NCBI RefSeq assembly: GCF_030546695.1
Contig: NZ_JAUOTP010000007.1
Span: 181,583-245,582, forward strand
Origin: Sphingomonas natans
Lineage (GTDB): Bacteria > Pseudomonadota > Alphaproteobacteria > Sphingomonadales > Sphingomonadaceae
DNA length: 64,000 bases
Direction: 5' to 3'
The position numbers were made by a program, and so were the translations under genes. This document shows, piece after piece, positions 22,649 through 31,380 of the stretch. The notes under the pieces were generated by a model that saw only the letters and a list, made by a program, of their open reading frames with translations, was not told where the DNA came from and did no database searches. Every line of letters starts with the position of its first letter. The first letter of the stretch is position 1.

Positions 22649-25149
22649 GCATCGACCTCGCGCGCGACCCGGGCACGCACGAGCCGGCGCACGGTGGCCT
22701 TGAGATCCGGGATTGAGCCGCGCGCCTTGACGAGAACGGCGTCCGCTTGGGCGACGATCTCCGATGCCGTGTCTTGCGCCGAATAGATGATCGTGGGGAT
22801 CGCTAGCCCCTCGGGATCGACGAGGAAGGGCAACAGATCAAGCCCGGAGCCTGACGCCAGCTGGATATCGAGGATCACCGCGTCCGGCGATGTCGTCTGC
22901 AGCAACGCCCTGGCCGATACGACATCCGTCGCGGTAATGATGCGCACTTCCGGCTCCAGCGCGGCCGCGACCACATCCAGCAGATCGCGATCGTCATCGA
23001 GATGCAGGACGAGCGGGCGGCGCGAATCCGTGCGCTGCAGCGCGACGCGCAGCGCGGACGACAGGCGATCGGTACCGCCGGCCTTGTCGATCCAGTCGAT
23101 CATATCGAGCGGTGAGATCTCCTCGCCCTCCGCGAAGGCGTTCGGGGACACGACGATGATGGGCCCGCGGAAGGGCATTTCGCCATCGCGGGCAAAGCGG
23201 GTGAAGGCGAGGCCACCGTCGGCGGGAAGGTTCAGATCGACGATGAGCGCGGCATAGTCGCCTCGGCCCAGCGCCGCCCGCGCCTCGGCATCGCTTCCGG
23301 CCAGATCATAGGCGCAGCCCTCCTTGACGACCAAAGCGGCCAATTTGCTGCCGGTCGCGTCGTCCTGCTCGCAGATGAGGATGCGCGGGGCATCCACGTC
23401 ATGCTCGGCGACCGCGCCGATCCGCGGCAACGCGAAGGCGAAGCGCGTGCCGCCGCCTGGCCTATCCTCGAACCAGATCGTGCCGTCATGGCGCGAGACG
23501 ATCTCGCGCGAAATCGCAAGCCCGAGACCCGTTCCGGACGAATGATGGCTGGTCGAGGCTCGCTCGAACCGGCCGAATATCCGGTTTCGGAACGAGACCG
23601 GGATGCCGGAGCCCCGATCTTCGACCGAAACCACCGCGCGCCCGCCCGGATCGATCGCCACCGACAGGTCCACCGTCGATTCCGCGGGCGCGGCGCGGAT
23701 CGCGTTCGACAACAGATTGGTGATCACCTGCAACAACCGATCCGGATCTCCCGAGACCAGGACCGGACGGTCCGCCTGATGGCAATCCAGACTGACATCG
23801 TTGCCGCGCGCCAGCCCTTCGCTGCCGGTACAGGCCTGATCGAGCACGAGGCGCAGATCGATCGGCTCGCGGACCATGTGCAACTGGCCGGTCTCGATCC
23901 GATCGATATCCAGCATGTCGTTGATCAGTCGGATCAGGCGCCGCGAATTGTTTTCGGCAATCTCCACCAGGCGTGACGCGCTTTCGGGCAGCGCGCCGGC
24001 GCTGCCTGCGCGCAGCAGTCCCAGCGAGCCGACGATGGACGTCAACGGCGTGCGCAGTTCGTGGCTGACGGTGGACATGAGATCGTCCTTGACCCGCTCG
24101 ACCCGCTTGCGCTCGGAAATGTCGCGCAGCGACACGACGATATGATCGCCGCTCGGCAGGCTCATGACGCCCATGGCGACATCCACGGCGATGGAATGTC
24201 CGTCGCGGTGCAGGACCGTGCGATCCGCGAGGAACGAGCGCCCGAGCTGTCCCTCGCGCAGGTCGAGGCGCTTGTGAAAGCTGCCTTCGCCCGGCGCGAT
24301 ATCGATGATCGATGCGATGTCGCGCCGCTCCAGATCCTCGCTCGCGAAGCCCAGCATCGCGGTGGCGGCGGCATTGATGCGCTCGATCGTCCCGCTCGGG
24401 TTCAGGATCAGGATGGCGTCGATCGTACTGTCGAGGATGACCTCGTTCCGCTCGGCCGCCTCGAACGCTTCGACCAGGGCCGCAAAGCGCTGGCGATGCA
24501 GCCGCCATCCCGCAAAGAGGAAGGTCAGCAGGATCGCAATCCCGCCAACGCAGACGAGCACAGTGGCCTGCTGGAGCGCGGTGCGCTGGGCGAGATAGGC
24601 TGTCCCGCGGTCGTGCGACAGCGCCGCTTCGCGATCGATCATCGCGCCGATATTGCGGCGAAGCTCGGCCATGACCTGCTTGCCCGAACCGGTCGCGACG
24701 CTGGCGACCGCCGCGCTGCGATCACCACGCTCGGCCGCCGCGATCGTGCGATCGAGCTCCGAGAATTTCGCGGCGACGAGCGCCGTGATCCGGCGCGGAT
24801 AATCGCGCGAGACATCCGCGTCGTAGTGATCCCGCATCGCTGCGAGCTGTCGCATGACGGCAGCCCGCGCCGGCGCATAGGGCTTCAGGAAATCCGGATT
24901 GCCAGTCAGCAGGTAGCCGCGCTCTGCCGCCTCGGCCCCTTTCAGATTGGACAATAACAGGATCTGGTCGATCCGCCGGTCGTACGAGGCAGCTGCGAGC
25001 GTGCGAAGGCGCTCGGATCTCCGAAACTCGCTCTGCAGCACCAGCAAGGCTGTTCCCAGCACGAGCGGAACGAGAAGAGCGATCAGGATAGAGCGCCACG
25101 CACGCGGCTCACGAACATAGAGTGCCGACCAACGTTCGCGCTGCGTCAC
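22645..25149 (-). CDS. Hybrid sensor histidine kinase, CHASE3-PAS-HisKA-HATPase-REC-REC
   Basis: An 834-residue inner-membrane kinase. Membrane segments at about 20-39 and 195-213 flank a CHASE3 sensor (LKGAEAAERGYLLTG). A PAS domain follows (about 235-345, NPSGTIERINAAATAMLGF), then HisKA with His363 in SHELRTPLT, a HATPase (GSGIPVSFRNRIFGRFER, GTGLGLAIS), and two C-terminal receivers, each with an Asp (LIVDLNLPADGG and VILDIQLASGSG). Both ends overlap neighbouring regulator genes by 4 bases, so the kinase, CheY-like protein and LuxR regulator form one unit. The signal is unknown. The divergent Hpt protein at 25902 is a likely relay partner. Confidence 0.93.
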   Translation of the reverse strand: MTQRERWSALYVREPRAWRSILIALLVPLVLGTALLVLQSEFRRSERLRTLAAASYDRRIDQILLLSNLKGAEAAERGYLLTGNPDFLKPYAPARAAVMRQLAAMRDHYDADVSRDYPRRITALVAAKFSELDRTIAAAERGDRSAAVASVATGSGKQVMAELRRNIGAMIDREAALSHDRGTAYLAQRTALQQATVLVCVGGIAILLTFLFAGWRLHRQRFAALVEAFEAAERNEVILDSTIDAILILNPSGTIERINAAATAMLGFASEDLERRDIASIIDIAPGEGSFHKRLDLREGQLGRSFLADRTVLHRDGHSIAVDVAMGVMSLPSGDHIVVSLRDISERKRVERVKDDLMSTVSHELRTPLTSIVGSLGLLRAGSAGALPESASRLVEIAENNSRRLIRLINDMLDIDRIETGQLHMVREPIDLRLVLDQACTGSEGLARGNDVSLDCHQADRPVLVSGDPDRLLQVITNLLSNAIRAAPAESTVDLSVAIDPGGRAVVSVEDRGSGIPVSFRNRIFGRFERASTSHHSSGTGLGLAISREIVSRHDGTIWFEDRPGGGTRFAFALPRIGAVAEHDVDAPRILICEQDDATGSKLAALVVKEGCAYDLAGSDAEARAALGRGDYAALIVDLNLPADGGLAFTRFARDGEMPFRGPIIVVSPNAFAEGEEISPLDMIDWIDKAGGTDRLSSALRVALQRTDSRRPLVLHLDDDRDLLDVVAAALEPEVRIITATDVVSARALLQTTSPDAVILDIQLASGSGLDLLPFLVDPEGLAIPTIIYSAQDTASEIVAQADAVLVKARGSIPDLKATVRRLVRARVAREVDA

Positions 25150-25787
25150 CGCGTTGGCGCCTCATCGACTTCGAATAACGGCCGCACTGCCAGCAGCGCC
25201 TGCGTCCGATTGGACACTCCGAGGCGCCGGAATACCGCCGTGAGATGCGCTTTCACCGTTGCCTCGGTGACGTCCAGATCGCGCGCGATCTCCTTGTTCG
25301 ATCGGCCATCGGCGAGCGCGAGCAGCACCGCATTCTGCGCCGGTGAAAGATCGGCGATGCGGGCGCGGGCGGCCGCGATCGTCGGGCTCGCCGCGATTTC
25401 GGACGGAAAATAGGTGCCACCCGCAACGATCCGCTTCAGGATTGCTGCAATCTCGTCGATCGGCCGGCTCTTGAAGACGAAGCCGGCGGCTCCGAGCGCT
25501 TTGGCGGCCTCGACGAGCGACGCCTCTTCGCGCGACGTGATCATCACGATCGGAACGTGCGGATCCTGATGCTGCAGCTTCAGAAGGCCGGAATAGCCAT
25601 GCGCATCGGCGAGCTGGAAATCCAGGAGGATCAGCCGAAACGCAGGCTTGGACTGCATCGCCACCATGGCGTCCGCAATCGAGGCCACGCCTACGACCGT
25701 GGCGCCCGGCAGCGTCGCCCGCGCCGCAAGCGACAGCCCCTCCCGCGTCAGCGGGTGATCGTCCACCACCAGGATGCGGCCGCTCAT
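25146..25787 (-). CDS. LuxR/FixJ-family response regulator (NarL type)
   Basis: A 213-residue transcriptional regulator. The receiver has DDHPLTREGL, Asp in LILLDFQLADAHG and Lys in FVFKSRPID. The C-terminal LuxR helix-turn-helix is GRSNKEIARDLDVTEATVKA followed by HLTAVFRRLGVSNRTQAL. It is the first gene of the three-gene signalling operon and overlaps the kinase start by 4 bases, so the kinase is its likely phosphodonor. It may bind in the 114-bp gap shared with the pseudo-receiver/Hpt gene. Confidence 0.92.
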   Translation of the reverse strand: MSGRILVVDDHPLTREGLSLAARATLPGATVVGVASIADAMVAMQSKPAFRLILLDFQLADAHGYSGLLKLQHQDPHVPIVMITSREEASLVEAAKALGAAGFVFKSRPIDEIAAILKRIVAGGTYFPSEIAASPTIAAARARIADLSPAQNAVLLALADGRSNKEIARDLDVTEATVKAHLTAVFRRLGVSNRTQALLAVRPLFEVDEAPTR

Positions 25788-25823
25788 CCCAAACTCCTCT
25801 TGCAGCGCAGCAATAGTACTGCG

Positions 25824-25835
25824 TCAACTTTGACG
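25824..25835. promoter_or_regulatory. Candidate operator in divergent signalling promoter
   Basis: GTCAA-CT-TTGAC is a perfect 5-bp inverted repeat with a 2-base centre, in the gap between the LuxR regulator and the Hpt gene. Binding by the LuxR regulator is possible but unproven. Confidence 0.2.
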
Positions 25836-25901
25836 GCCTTGGAGAACGAGAATAGACCTGAGCCAATGTAAAGGCAACCAAACTCAAATCGGACCTATTA
25901 T

Positions 25902-26591
25902 ATGGTCAAATCCGTCCCGTTTCCTCTTGCGATGATTGTCGATGGCTCGGCAGTGAACCGAGTTTTTGCCAGAAATGCGCTGAATCGTGCGGGTTGGAGG
26001 ACGATTGAAGCGGTCGACGGCCTGGAAGCATTGGTCTCGCTGAATGAGACCCCTTCGCTGATCATCATACCCGCCAATATGGATGGAATGAGCGGGCGCG
26101 AGTTTGCCGCGGAATTGCGCGGCCGCCATGATGCCTTCGCCAGTATCCCGATCATCGCGCTCATCGCGACGCATGTCGGCAATGTCGGCCTTCTCCACGA
26201 TCTCGGCTTCGACGATGTATTGGCAAGGCCCTATACTGCGGCCGAACTGGTCGCCGTTGCCGAACGCTGGCGCCCGGAAGGCATGCCGCCGGGGCCCTTG
26301 CGTCTCGAGCAGGTCTTCGGAAGCATCGAAATGGCCTCGATGATCGCGGGTCTGCGCGATCTGCTGGAAGCGGCGCTGGACGGACTGGACAAGGATGATG
26401 CGGCCGCCGTCGCGCATCGGGTCGCGGGCATCGCCGGCATCCTGGGCTTTTCCGATCTGGGGCGGGACTGGCGCTTGCTCTCGGAAGGCAAGGGCCCGGC
26501 GACGGCGACGCTGAGACGGCGTACACGGCTCGCCATTGCCGAGATCGATCGCAATTTCGAACTGAAGCGATCGGACAAGGATCTCAACTGA
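25902..26591 (+). CDS. Pseudo-receiver fused to an Hpt-like domain
   Basis: A 229-residue protein. The N-terminal half is a receiver fold (MIVDGSAVNRVFARNAL) in which the phosphoacceptor position is Pro57 (LIIIPANMDGMSG) and the conserved Lys is Arg109 (VLARPYT), so it cannot be phosphorylated normally. The C-terminal half has a histidine phosphotransfer signature around His172 (AHRVAGIAGILGF). It is divergent from the LuxR/hybrid kinase/CheY operon, which has hybrid receivers but no other Hpt. It therefore probably carries phosphate between the kinase receivers and a regulator; this is inference. The Hpt assignment rests on one short motif and helical context. Confidence 0.75.
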   Translation: MVKSVPFPLAMIVDGSAVNRVFARNALNRAGWRTIEAVDGLEALVSLNETPSLIIIPANMDGMSGREFAAELRGRHDAFASIPIIALIATHVGNVGLLHDLGFDDVLARPYTAAELVAVAERWRPEGMPPGPLRLEQVFGSIEMASMIAGLRDLLEAALDGLDKDDAAAVAHRVAGIAGILGFSDLGRDWRLLSEGKGPATATLRRRTRLAIAEIDRNFELKRSDKDLN

Positions 26592-26674
26592 GCGAAGCAG
26601 ACGCTTGAGCGTCGGGCTTATCCTTCGGTCTAATCCTCGCAACGGTCCGGAGGCCGATTAAGCGATTTTCAACG

Positions 26675-27763
26675 ATGGCCCCGCACGGCAATCGGATGCG
26701 TCTGTACGGACTGGGTCTTTCTTCGCCGCGTTCGGCGCTCCGGGCGTTCGCGCTGGGGCTTGTGGCGGCGATGGCGATCGTCGCCGGGCCGGCTCGTGCC
26801 TGCGACGTCGCGACGCCGATCGCCACCAACGTGGGCACCTTCTCGCCGGCCGCGATCAAGGCGAGCGCGCCCTTCGCCAAGACGGGTGCGGGGTTTTCCT
26901 GCTCCAGCTTCAGCGTCCTGACGGTGCTGAGCGGTAATTTCCTGAAGGCGACCGTCGCAACCGGCACCCAACTGAAGCTGACTTCGGCCGCGAGCGATAT
27001 CGTGACCTACAAGCTCTTCGCCGACAGCGCCGCGACGATCGAGATGAAGCCCGGCGTCGATGCTTATTATATGAACGGCGTCCTTCTCAACCTGCTCAAT
27101 CTGCTCGGTGACGGATCGATCAACGTCCCCGTTTACTTCAAGCTGGCAAGTGCGGCAGCTGTCCCGCCGGGCATCTATACCGGCAGCTTCTCGGTCACCT
27201 GGACCTGGAATTTCTGCAACGGCATCGCCGTGGCCGGGCTGTGTGTGGGGACCACCGATTCCGGGACGAAGGCCGGCGTCGTCAACGTGACGCTGACCGT
27301 CGAGCCGAAGCCGCCGGTCATCGGCCTCGCTTTGGGCCAGCCGACATGGGACGGGGTGAACGGAACCAACAAGCCGAAGGCGATCCCCGGCAGCAAGCGG
27401 CGCCTGATCCTGACCGTGACCAATCCGGACATCGTCGCGACCGAGGCGGATGCGGTGCAGATGCTGCTGCCGACGCCGGCCGGAATGGTGATCGCGCTGG
27501 ACGGCGACGGCACGGGAATGGGTGCGGTCGTCCAGCCCAGCGAGGGCAGCCCGGCGTCGGGCCTGATGCTGACCTATGCGTCTCCGAGCAGCACGAGCGA
27601 CCAGATCGATTTCTCGTCCGACAACGGATCGAGCTGGAACAGCTATCCGGTGGCCGGCAATCCTTCCTCGCAAGCGAGCGTCACGACCGTCCGGGCGCGG
27701 CCGCTGGGCAGCATGGCGGCGCTTTCATCCTATACGGTGACGATCCCCTACAGCGTGAAGTGA
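26675..27763 (+). CDS. Secreted spore coat U (SCPU)-like protein with C-terminal beta domain
   Basis: A 362-residue exported protein. A signal peptide precedes Cys in ARACDVATP. The first half matches the SCPU/pilin-like fold: ACDVATP start, VTYKLFADSAAT, GDGSINVPVYFKLASAAA and PPGIYTGSFSVTWTW. The second half is a separate beta domain (RRLILTVTNPDIVATEADAV). SCPU proteins are usually subunits of chaperone-usher pili, but no chaperone or usher is adjacent. ATG 26675 or ATG 26696 may be the start; neither has a strong ribosome binding site. Its role is unknown; a surface or matrix protein is the simplest reading. Confidence 0.7.
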   Translation: MAPHGNRMRLYGLGLSSPRSALRAFALGLVAAMAIVAGPARACDVATPIATNVGTFSPAAIKASAPFAKTGAGFSCSSFSVLTVLSGNFLKATVATGTQLKLTSAASDIVTYKLFADSAATIEMKPGVDAYYMNGVLLNLLNLLGDGSINVPVYFKLASAAAVPPGIYTGSFSVTWTWNFCNGIAVAGLCVGTTDSGTKAGVVNVTLTVEPKPPVIGLALGQPTWDGVNGTNKPKAIPGSKRRLILTVTNPDIVATEADAVQMLLPTPAGMVIALDGDGTGMGAVVQPSEGSPASGLMLTYASPSSTSDQIDFSSDNGSSWNSYPVAGNPSSQASVTTVRARPLGSMAALSSYTVTIPYSVK

Positions 27764-27882
27764 GCGGTGCCGCGGTCGGCTCGGTCGCTGAATCGCCATC
27801 GGCGGATCTCGGAAGACGCCGATCCCAGGTCGGCAGCGCCTGCGACCTGCGCTAAGAATGCCGCAAAATCGGGAGAGGCGCG

Positions 27883-28899
27883 ATGATGCGGGCGATCAAA
27901 CATCTGGGGTGGCTACTTGGCGCGGTATCGGCTGCGGCCGCGGCAGCACAGACCGGGCTGCCCGGCGGCGCCATCAACCGGAATCTCGGTGAGATGGATT
28001 ACGGCGTCTGCCGCGGCACCGATCCGGCCTGCTTTCATGACTGGCCACGCGCGCCGGCGACCAAATATCGGATCCTGGTGTTCACGCGGACGGGTGCGTC
28101 CCGGCACGCCAATCTCGGCAAGGTATTGCCAGGCGGGCTCAACCCAGCGCTCGGCGAGGACAATGTCGTGCAGCGTGCGATGTTGCGCATCGCCGCCGAG
28201 AATGGCTGGGACATCGACTATACCGAAGACGTCGCGCAGATGACGAGCCTGACCGGCTATAATGCGGTCATCTTCCTCTCGACCTCGCGCGATATTCTTG
28301 ATGATGCGGCCAAGACGGCGCTTCGGCAATATATGCGGGCGGGCGGGGGCTTCGTCGCCGTCCACAACGCCTTCGGCACGCTCTACAACTGGCCTTATTA
28401 CGAGGGGCTGCTCGGCGGCGCGAACTTCTACGATCATGCGCCGGCGCGAGACGGCGATGTCGTGATCGTCGATGGCAAGGACACCTCGACCAGAGGCCTG
28501 CCGTCGCGCTTCCGCTTCCATGACGAATGGTACAATCTCGTGCCCTTCCCTACGCGCGTCCGCTTCCTCGCGACCGTCGACGAACGGTCGCTCCCGATCC
28601 CGGCCGTCGCCGACACGCCGGCGGCGGTGGTCGCGACGATGGGGGCACCCGGCGCCCGGCTGCCCGCCGAGATCGTCCGTCCACGTTACCCGTCCGTGGT
28701 CGGCAGGCACCCGGGTCACGGCACCTTCCACCCGCTGGCGTGGTGCCAATATTATGACGGTGGCAAGGTCTGGGCGACGACGCTGGGCCATGACGCCAAG
28801 GCTTTCGAGAAAAACGGCCAGCCGGGCGCCGCCGAGTTCCAGGCGATGCTCATCGGCGGCATCAAATCGGTGATGGGTCAGGCGCCCTTCTGCCGCTAG
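27883..28899 (+). CDS. Exported ThuA-like domain protein
   Basis: A 338-residue protein with a signal peptide (residues 1-22, ending AAAAAQ). It has a ThuA/class I glutamine amidotransferase-like fold: RILVFTRTGASRHANL, GYNAVIFLSTSRDIL, AGGGFVAVHNAFGTLYNWPYY and late GGKVWATTLGHDAKAF, the typical ThuA end. ThuA-like proteins occur with sugar and glycoside metabolism, but few have a known reaction. GGAGAGG lies upstream of the ATG. It is monocistronic between the SCPU-like gene and a hybrid kinase, so context says little. Confidence 0.82.
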   Translation: MMRAIKHLGWLLGAVSAAAAAAQTGLPGGAINRNLGEMDYGVCRGTDPACFHDWPRAPATKYRILVFTRTGASRHANLGKVLPGGLNPALGEDNVVQRAMLRIAAENGWDIDYTEDVAQMTSLTGYNAVIFLSTSRDILDDAAKTALRQYMRAGGGFVAVHNAFGTLYNWPYYEGLLGGANFYDHAPARDGDVVIVDGKDTSTRGLPSRFRFHDEWYNLVPFPTRVRFLATVDERSLPIPAVADTPAAVVATMGAPGARLPAEIVRPRYPSVVGRHPGHGTFHPLAWCQYYDGGKVWATTLGHDAKAFEKNGQPGAAEFQAMLIGGIKSVMGQAPFCR

Positions 28900-28953
28900 G
28901 CGATCGCGCGGCCGTATTCGAGCCAACGCGACCATTGCGAAAGCGATGCTGCC

Positions 28954-28973
28954 CTATTACGCGGCCGTAATAG
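28954..28973. promoter_or_regulatory. Perfect inverted repeat upstream of hybrid kinase gene
   Basis: CTATTACG and CGTAATAG (28954-28961 and 28966-28973) form perfect 8-bp arms around CGGC. It lies 38 bases before ATG 29012, so it may be an operator or a 5-prime-UTR hairpin. Confidence 0.4.
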
Positions 28974-29011
28974 CCGCAGTATTCGGCGCAAACGCCACAG
29001 GATATCGGATC

Positions 29012-30847
29012 ATGACGCGTCGCTCGGCCCAGGCGCTCTTCCCCCTGGCCATCGGCTTCTTCGTGCTGATCGTCAGCGCCTGCGTCTCCATCTGGCTTTC
29101 GGAGCGTCAGGAGACCGCCACCAGCTGGGTGCGCCACACGCTCGAGGTCGAGAACCGGCTCAACGTGGTGCGCCGGCTCGTGCTCGACGCGGAATCTGGA
29201 CAGCGCGGTTTCCTGCTGTCGGAGCGCGCCGCTTATCTCCAGCCCTACGAGGCCGCGACCGAGCGCCTGCCGACCGAGCTGGAGGCGCTGCAATTGGCGA
29301 CCGGCGACAATCCGGTCCAGCAGGCGAATGTCCGCGCACTCAAGCAGGCAGCTCAGACCAAGCTGTACGAACTCGGCGGGAGCATCGAGCTGGTACGGCT
29401 CGGCCGGCCAGCCGAAGCGGTAGCGGTGATGCGGACCGACGTCGGGCGGCGCTACATGCTCCGCTTCGTGACGATCCTCGAGCGGATGGCGGCGGAGGAG
29501 GATCGGCTGCTCGCCTTGCGGACGGCCTCGGCTGGCTGGGCGACGATCGCGTCGCGCGCAGCGCTGCTGCTGAGCGCCTGTCTGGTCGTGTGGCTGGCGA
29601 TCTTCTCGGTGCGCGAAGGCGCGCGCCGCGTCCAAGCGCTGGAGATCACCAACGAGCGGCTCCGCCAGGAAGCGCTGGCGCGGCAGAGCGCGCAGTCCGA
29701 AGTCCGCCAGTTGCAGAAGATGGAGGCGGTCGGCCAGCTCACCGGCGGCATCGCGCACGACTTCAACAATATGCTCGCGATCATCATCGGCAGCCTCGAC
29801 ATGGCGCGCCGCCGGCTGACGGGCCAGGAACATCCCAAGGTCGCAAAGTTCATCGACAGTGCCATCGACGGCGCAGAGCGCGCCGCGACGCTGACCTCCC
29901 GACTGCTGGCTTTCTCCCGGCGACAGCCGCTCGAGCCCAAGGTGCTCGATTGCAACAAGCTGGTCGCCGGGATCTCCGAAATGCTTCGCCGGACGCTGGG
30001 CGAGCGGATCGAAGTCGAAACGGTGCTGGCGGGCGGGCTGTGGCGCGTGTGCGCGGATCCTGCCCAGATCGAAAGCGCGCTGCTCAATCTGGCGGTCAAC
30101 GCCCGGGACGCGATGCCCGGGGGCGGCAAGCTGACGATCGAGACGGGCAATGCCGAGCTCGACGATGCCTATGCCCGCGCACACGAGGAGGTGACGGCCG
30201 GCCATTATACCGTCCTGTCCATCTCCGACACGGGAAGCGGCATGACGCGCGAGATCATGGAGCGCGCCTTCGATCCTTTCTACACGACCAAGGGGGTCGG
30301 CAAGGGCACCGGGCTCGGCCTCAGCCAGGTGTTCGGTTTCCTCAAACAGTCCAGCGGCCACATCAAGATCTATTCCGAGATCGGCCACGGGACGACGGTG
30401 AAGCTCTATTTCCCCCGCTACGTCGGCAAGGACGACACGCAGGACGTGGCCGCGGCACCCGAGCAGACCCCGCTGGGCGATCCGGATGAGATCATCCTCG
30501 TCGTCGAGGACGAAGCCGCGGTCCGCAAGGTCTCGGTCGATGCGCTGCGCGAGCTCGGCTACACCGTGATCCACGCCTCGGACGGGTTCCAGGCGCTCGA
30601 CAAGCTATCGGCGCATCATGGCGTGAAATTGCTGTTCACCGACATCATGATGCCGGGGATGACGGGGCGGCAACTCGCCGACAAGGCGTTGGCCGATCAT
30701 CCGGAGCTGAAGGTCCTCTACACGACCGGCTATACGCGCAACGCGATCGTCCATAACGGGATGGTCGATTATGGCGTGGCGCTGCTGCAGAAGCCGTTCG
30801 CGCTGCAATCGCTGGCGCAGAAGGTGCGCGACGTCCTCAACTCCTGA
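29012..30847 (+). CDS. Hybrid histidine kinase, CHASE3-HisKA-HATPase-REC
   Basis: A 611-residue membrane kinase. The start is set at ATG 29012 (AGGA upstream); an in-frame ATG at 28946 would add residues over the inverted repeat. Two membrane segments (around residues 13-31 and 180-205) flank a CHASE3-like sensor (VLDAESGQRGFLLSERAAYL). His249 lies in GGIAHDFNNMLA, the HATPase has DTGSGMT and GKGTGLGLSQVFG, and the C-terminal receiver has Asp in LLFTDIMMPGMTG and Lys in LLQKPF. It has no adjacent response regulator gene, so its output partner is elsewhere. Confidence 0.92.
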   Translation: MTRRSAQALFPLAIGFFVLIVSACVSIWLSERQETATSWVRHTLEVENRLNVVRRLVLDAESGQRGFLLSERAAYLQPYEAATERLPTELEALQLATGDNPVQQANVRALKQAAQTKLYELGGSIELVRLGRPAEAVAVMRTDVGRRYMLRFVTILERMAAEEDRLLALRTASAGWATIASRAALLLSACLVVWLAIFSVREGARRVQALEITNERLRQEALARQSAQSEVRQLQKMEAVGQLTGGIAHDFNNMLAIIIGSLDMARRRLTGQEHPKVAKFIDSAIDGAERAATLTSRLLAFSRRQPLEPKVLDCNKLVAGISEMLRRTLGERIEVETVLAGGLWRVCADPAQIESALLNLAVNARDAMPGGGKLTIETGNAELDDAYARAHEEVTAGHYTVLSISDTGSGMTREIMERAFDPFYTTKGVGKGTGLGLSQVFGFLKQSSGHIKIYSEIGHGTTVKLYFPRYVGKDDTQDVAAAPEQTPLGDPDEIILVVEDEAAVRKVSVDALRELGYTVIHASDGFQALDKLSAHHGVKLLFTDIMMPGMTGRQLADKALADHPELKVLYTTGYTRNAIVHNGMVDYGVALLQKPFALQSLAQKVRDVLNS

Positions 30848-30848
30848 G

Positions 30849-30884
30849 ATAGGCGCGCCGGCGCCGGCGATCGGACGCGCCTAT
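30849..30884. terminator. Bidirectional terminator between kinase and hemoglobin genes
   Basis: ATAGGCGCG (30849-30857) and CGCGCCTAT (30876-30884) form a perfect 9-bp stem with an 18-base GC-rich loop, followed on the plus strand by TTCT. The right arm includes the stop codon of the hemoglobin gene. Confidence 0.6.
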
Positions 30885-31357
30885 TTCTGGACGACGTCGT
30901 GGTTCATCGGCGCGAGCTTCGACAGCAAGCGGTTCTGGGCCTGGAAGGGCACGCGCTCCGCACGCATCGCCTGCTGAAGCAGGACGACCAGCCGGTTCAT
31001 GTCGCCGCGCTGGACGCCGAGATCCTTGTGCGCGGCGATCATGTCGCGGCCCGAATAGGCGCAGCCCGCATCGAGCAGATAGCAGAATTGCTCGAACAGC
31101 GTCCGGCTCAGGCGGACCTTGTCATGGCCTTCGAAAATCTCGCCTATGACGGGATCGGCATAAGCGGCGGTGAGGGTGCGATCGATGATGCGGCGGATGC
31201 CGTCCTGCCCATGAAACGCCTTCGCCATGCCTTCGCCCGCAAAGGGCGACGCCCCGGCATTGGCCGCGGACGGCGTATAAGGATCGACCGCATCCTCGCC
31301 GGGCACGGCATAAGGCACGGCCTGAAGGAACAGGAGGGCGATGACGATGCTCTGCAT
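30881..31357 (-). CDS. Exported group 1 truncated hemoglobin
   Basis: A 158-residue globin with an apparent N-terminal signal peptide (MQSIVIALLFLQAVPYAVPG), which is unusual because truncated hemoglobins are normally cytoplasmic. The globin part has FEQFCYLLDAGCAYSGRDM and proximal His110 in IAAHKDLGV, matching group I. ATG 31357 is used; a longer in-frame extension is arginine-rich shadow sequence. It follows the DUF3034 gene by 23 bases on the same strand. An O2, NO or heme-handling role in the periplasm is inferred. Confidence 0.83.
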   Translation of the reverse strand: MQSIVIALLFLQAVPYAVPGEDAVDPYTPSAANAGASPFAGEGMAKAFHGQDGIRRIIDRTLTAAYADPVIGEIFEGHDKVRLSRTLFEQFCYLLDAGCAYSGRDMIAAHKDLGVQRGDMNRLVVLLQQAMRAERVPFQAQNRLLSKLAPMNHDVVQK

Positions 31358-31380
31358 GATCGAAATCCGGTGACGTGGTA

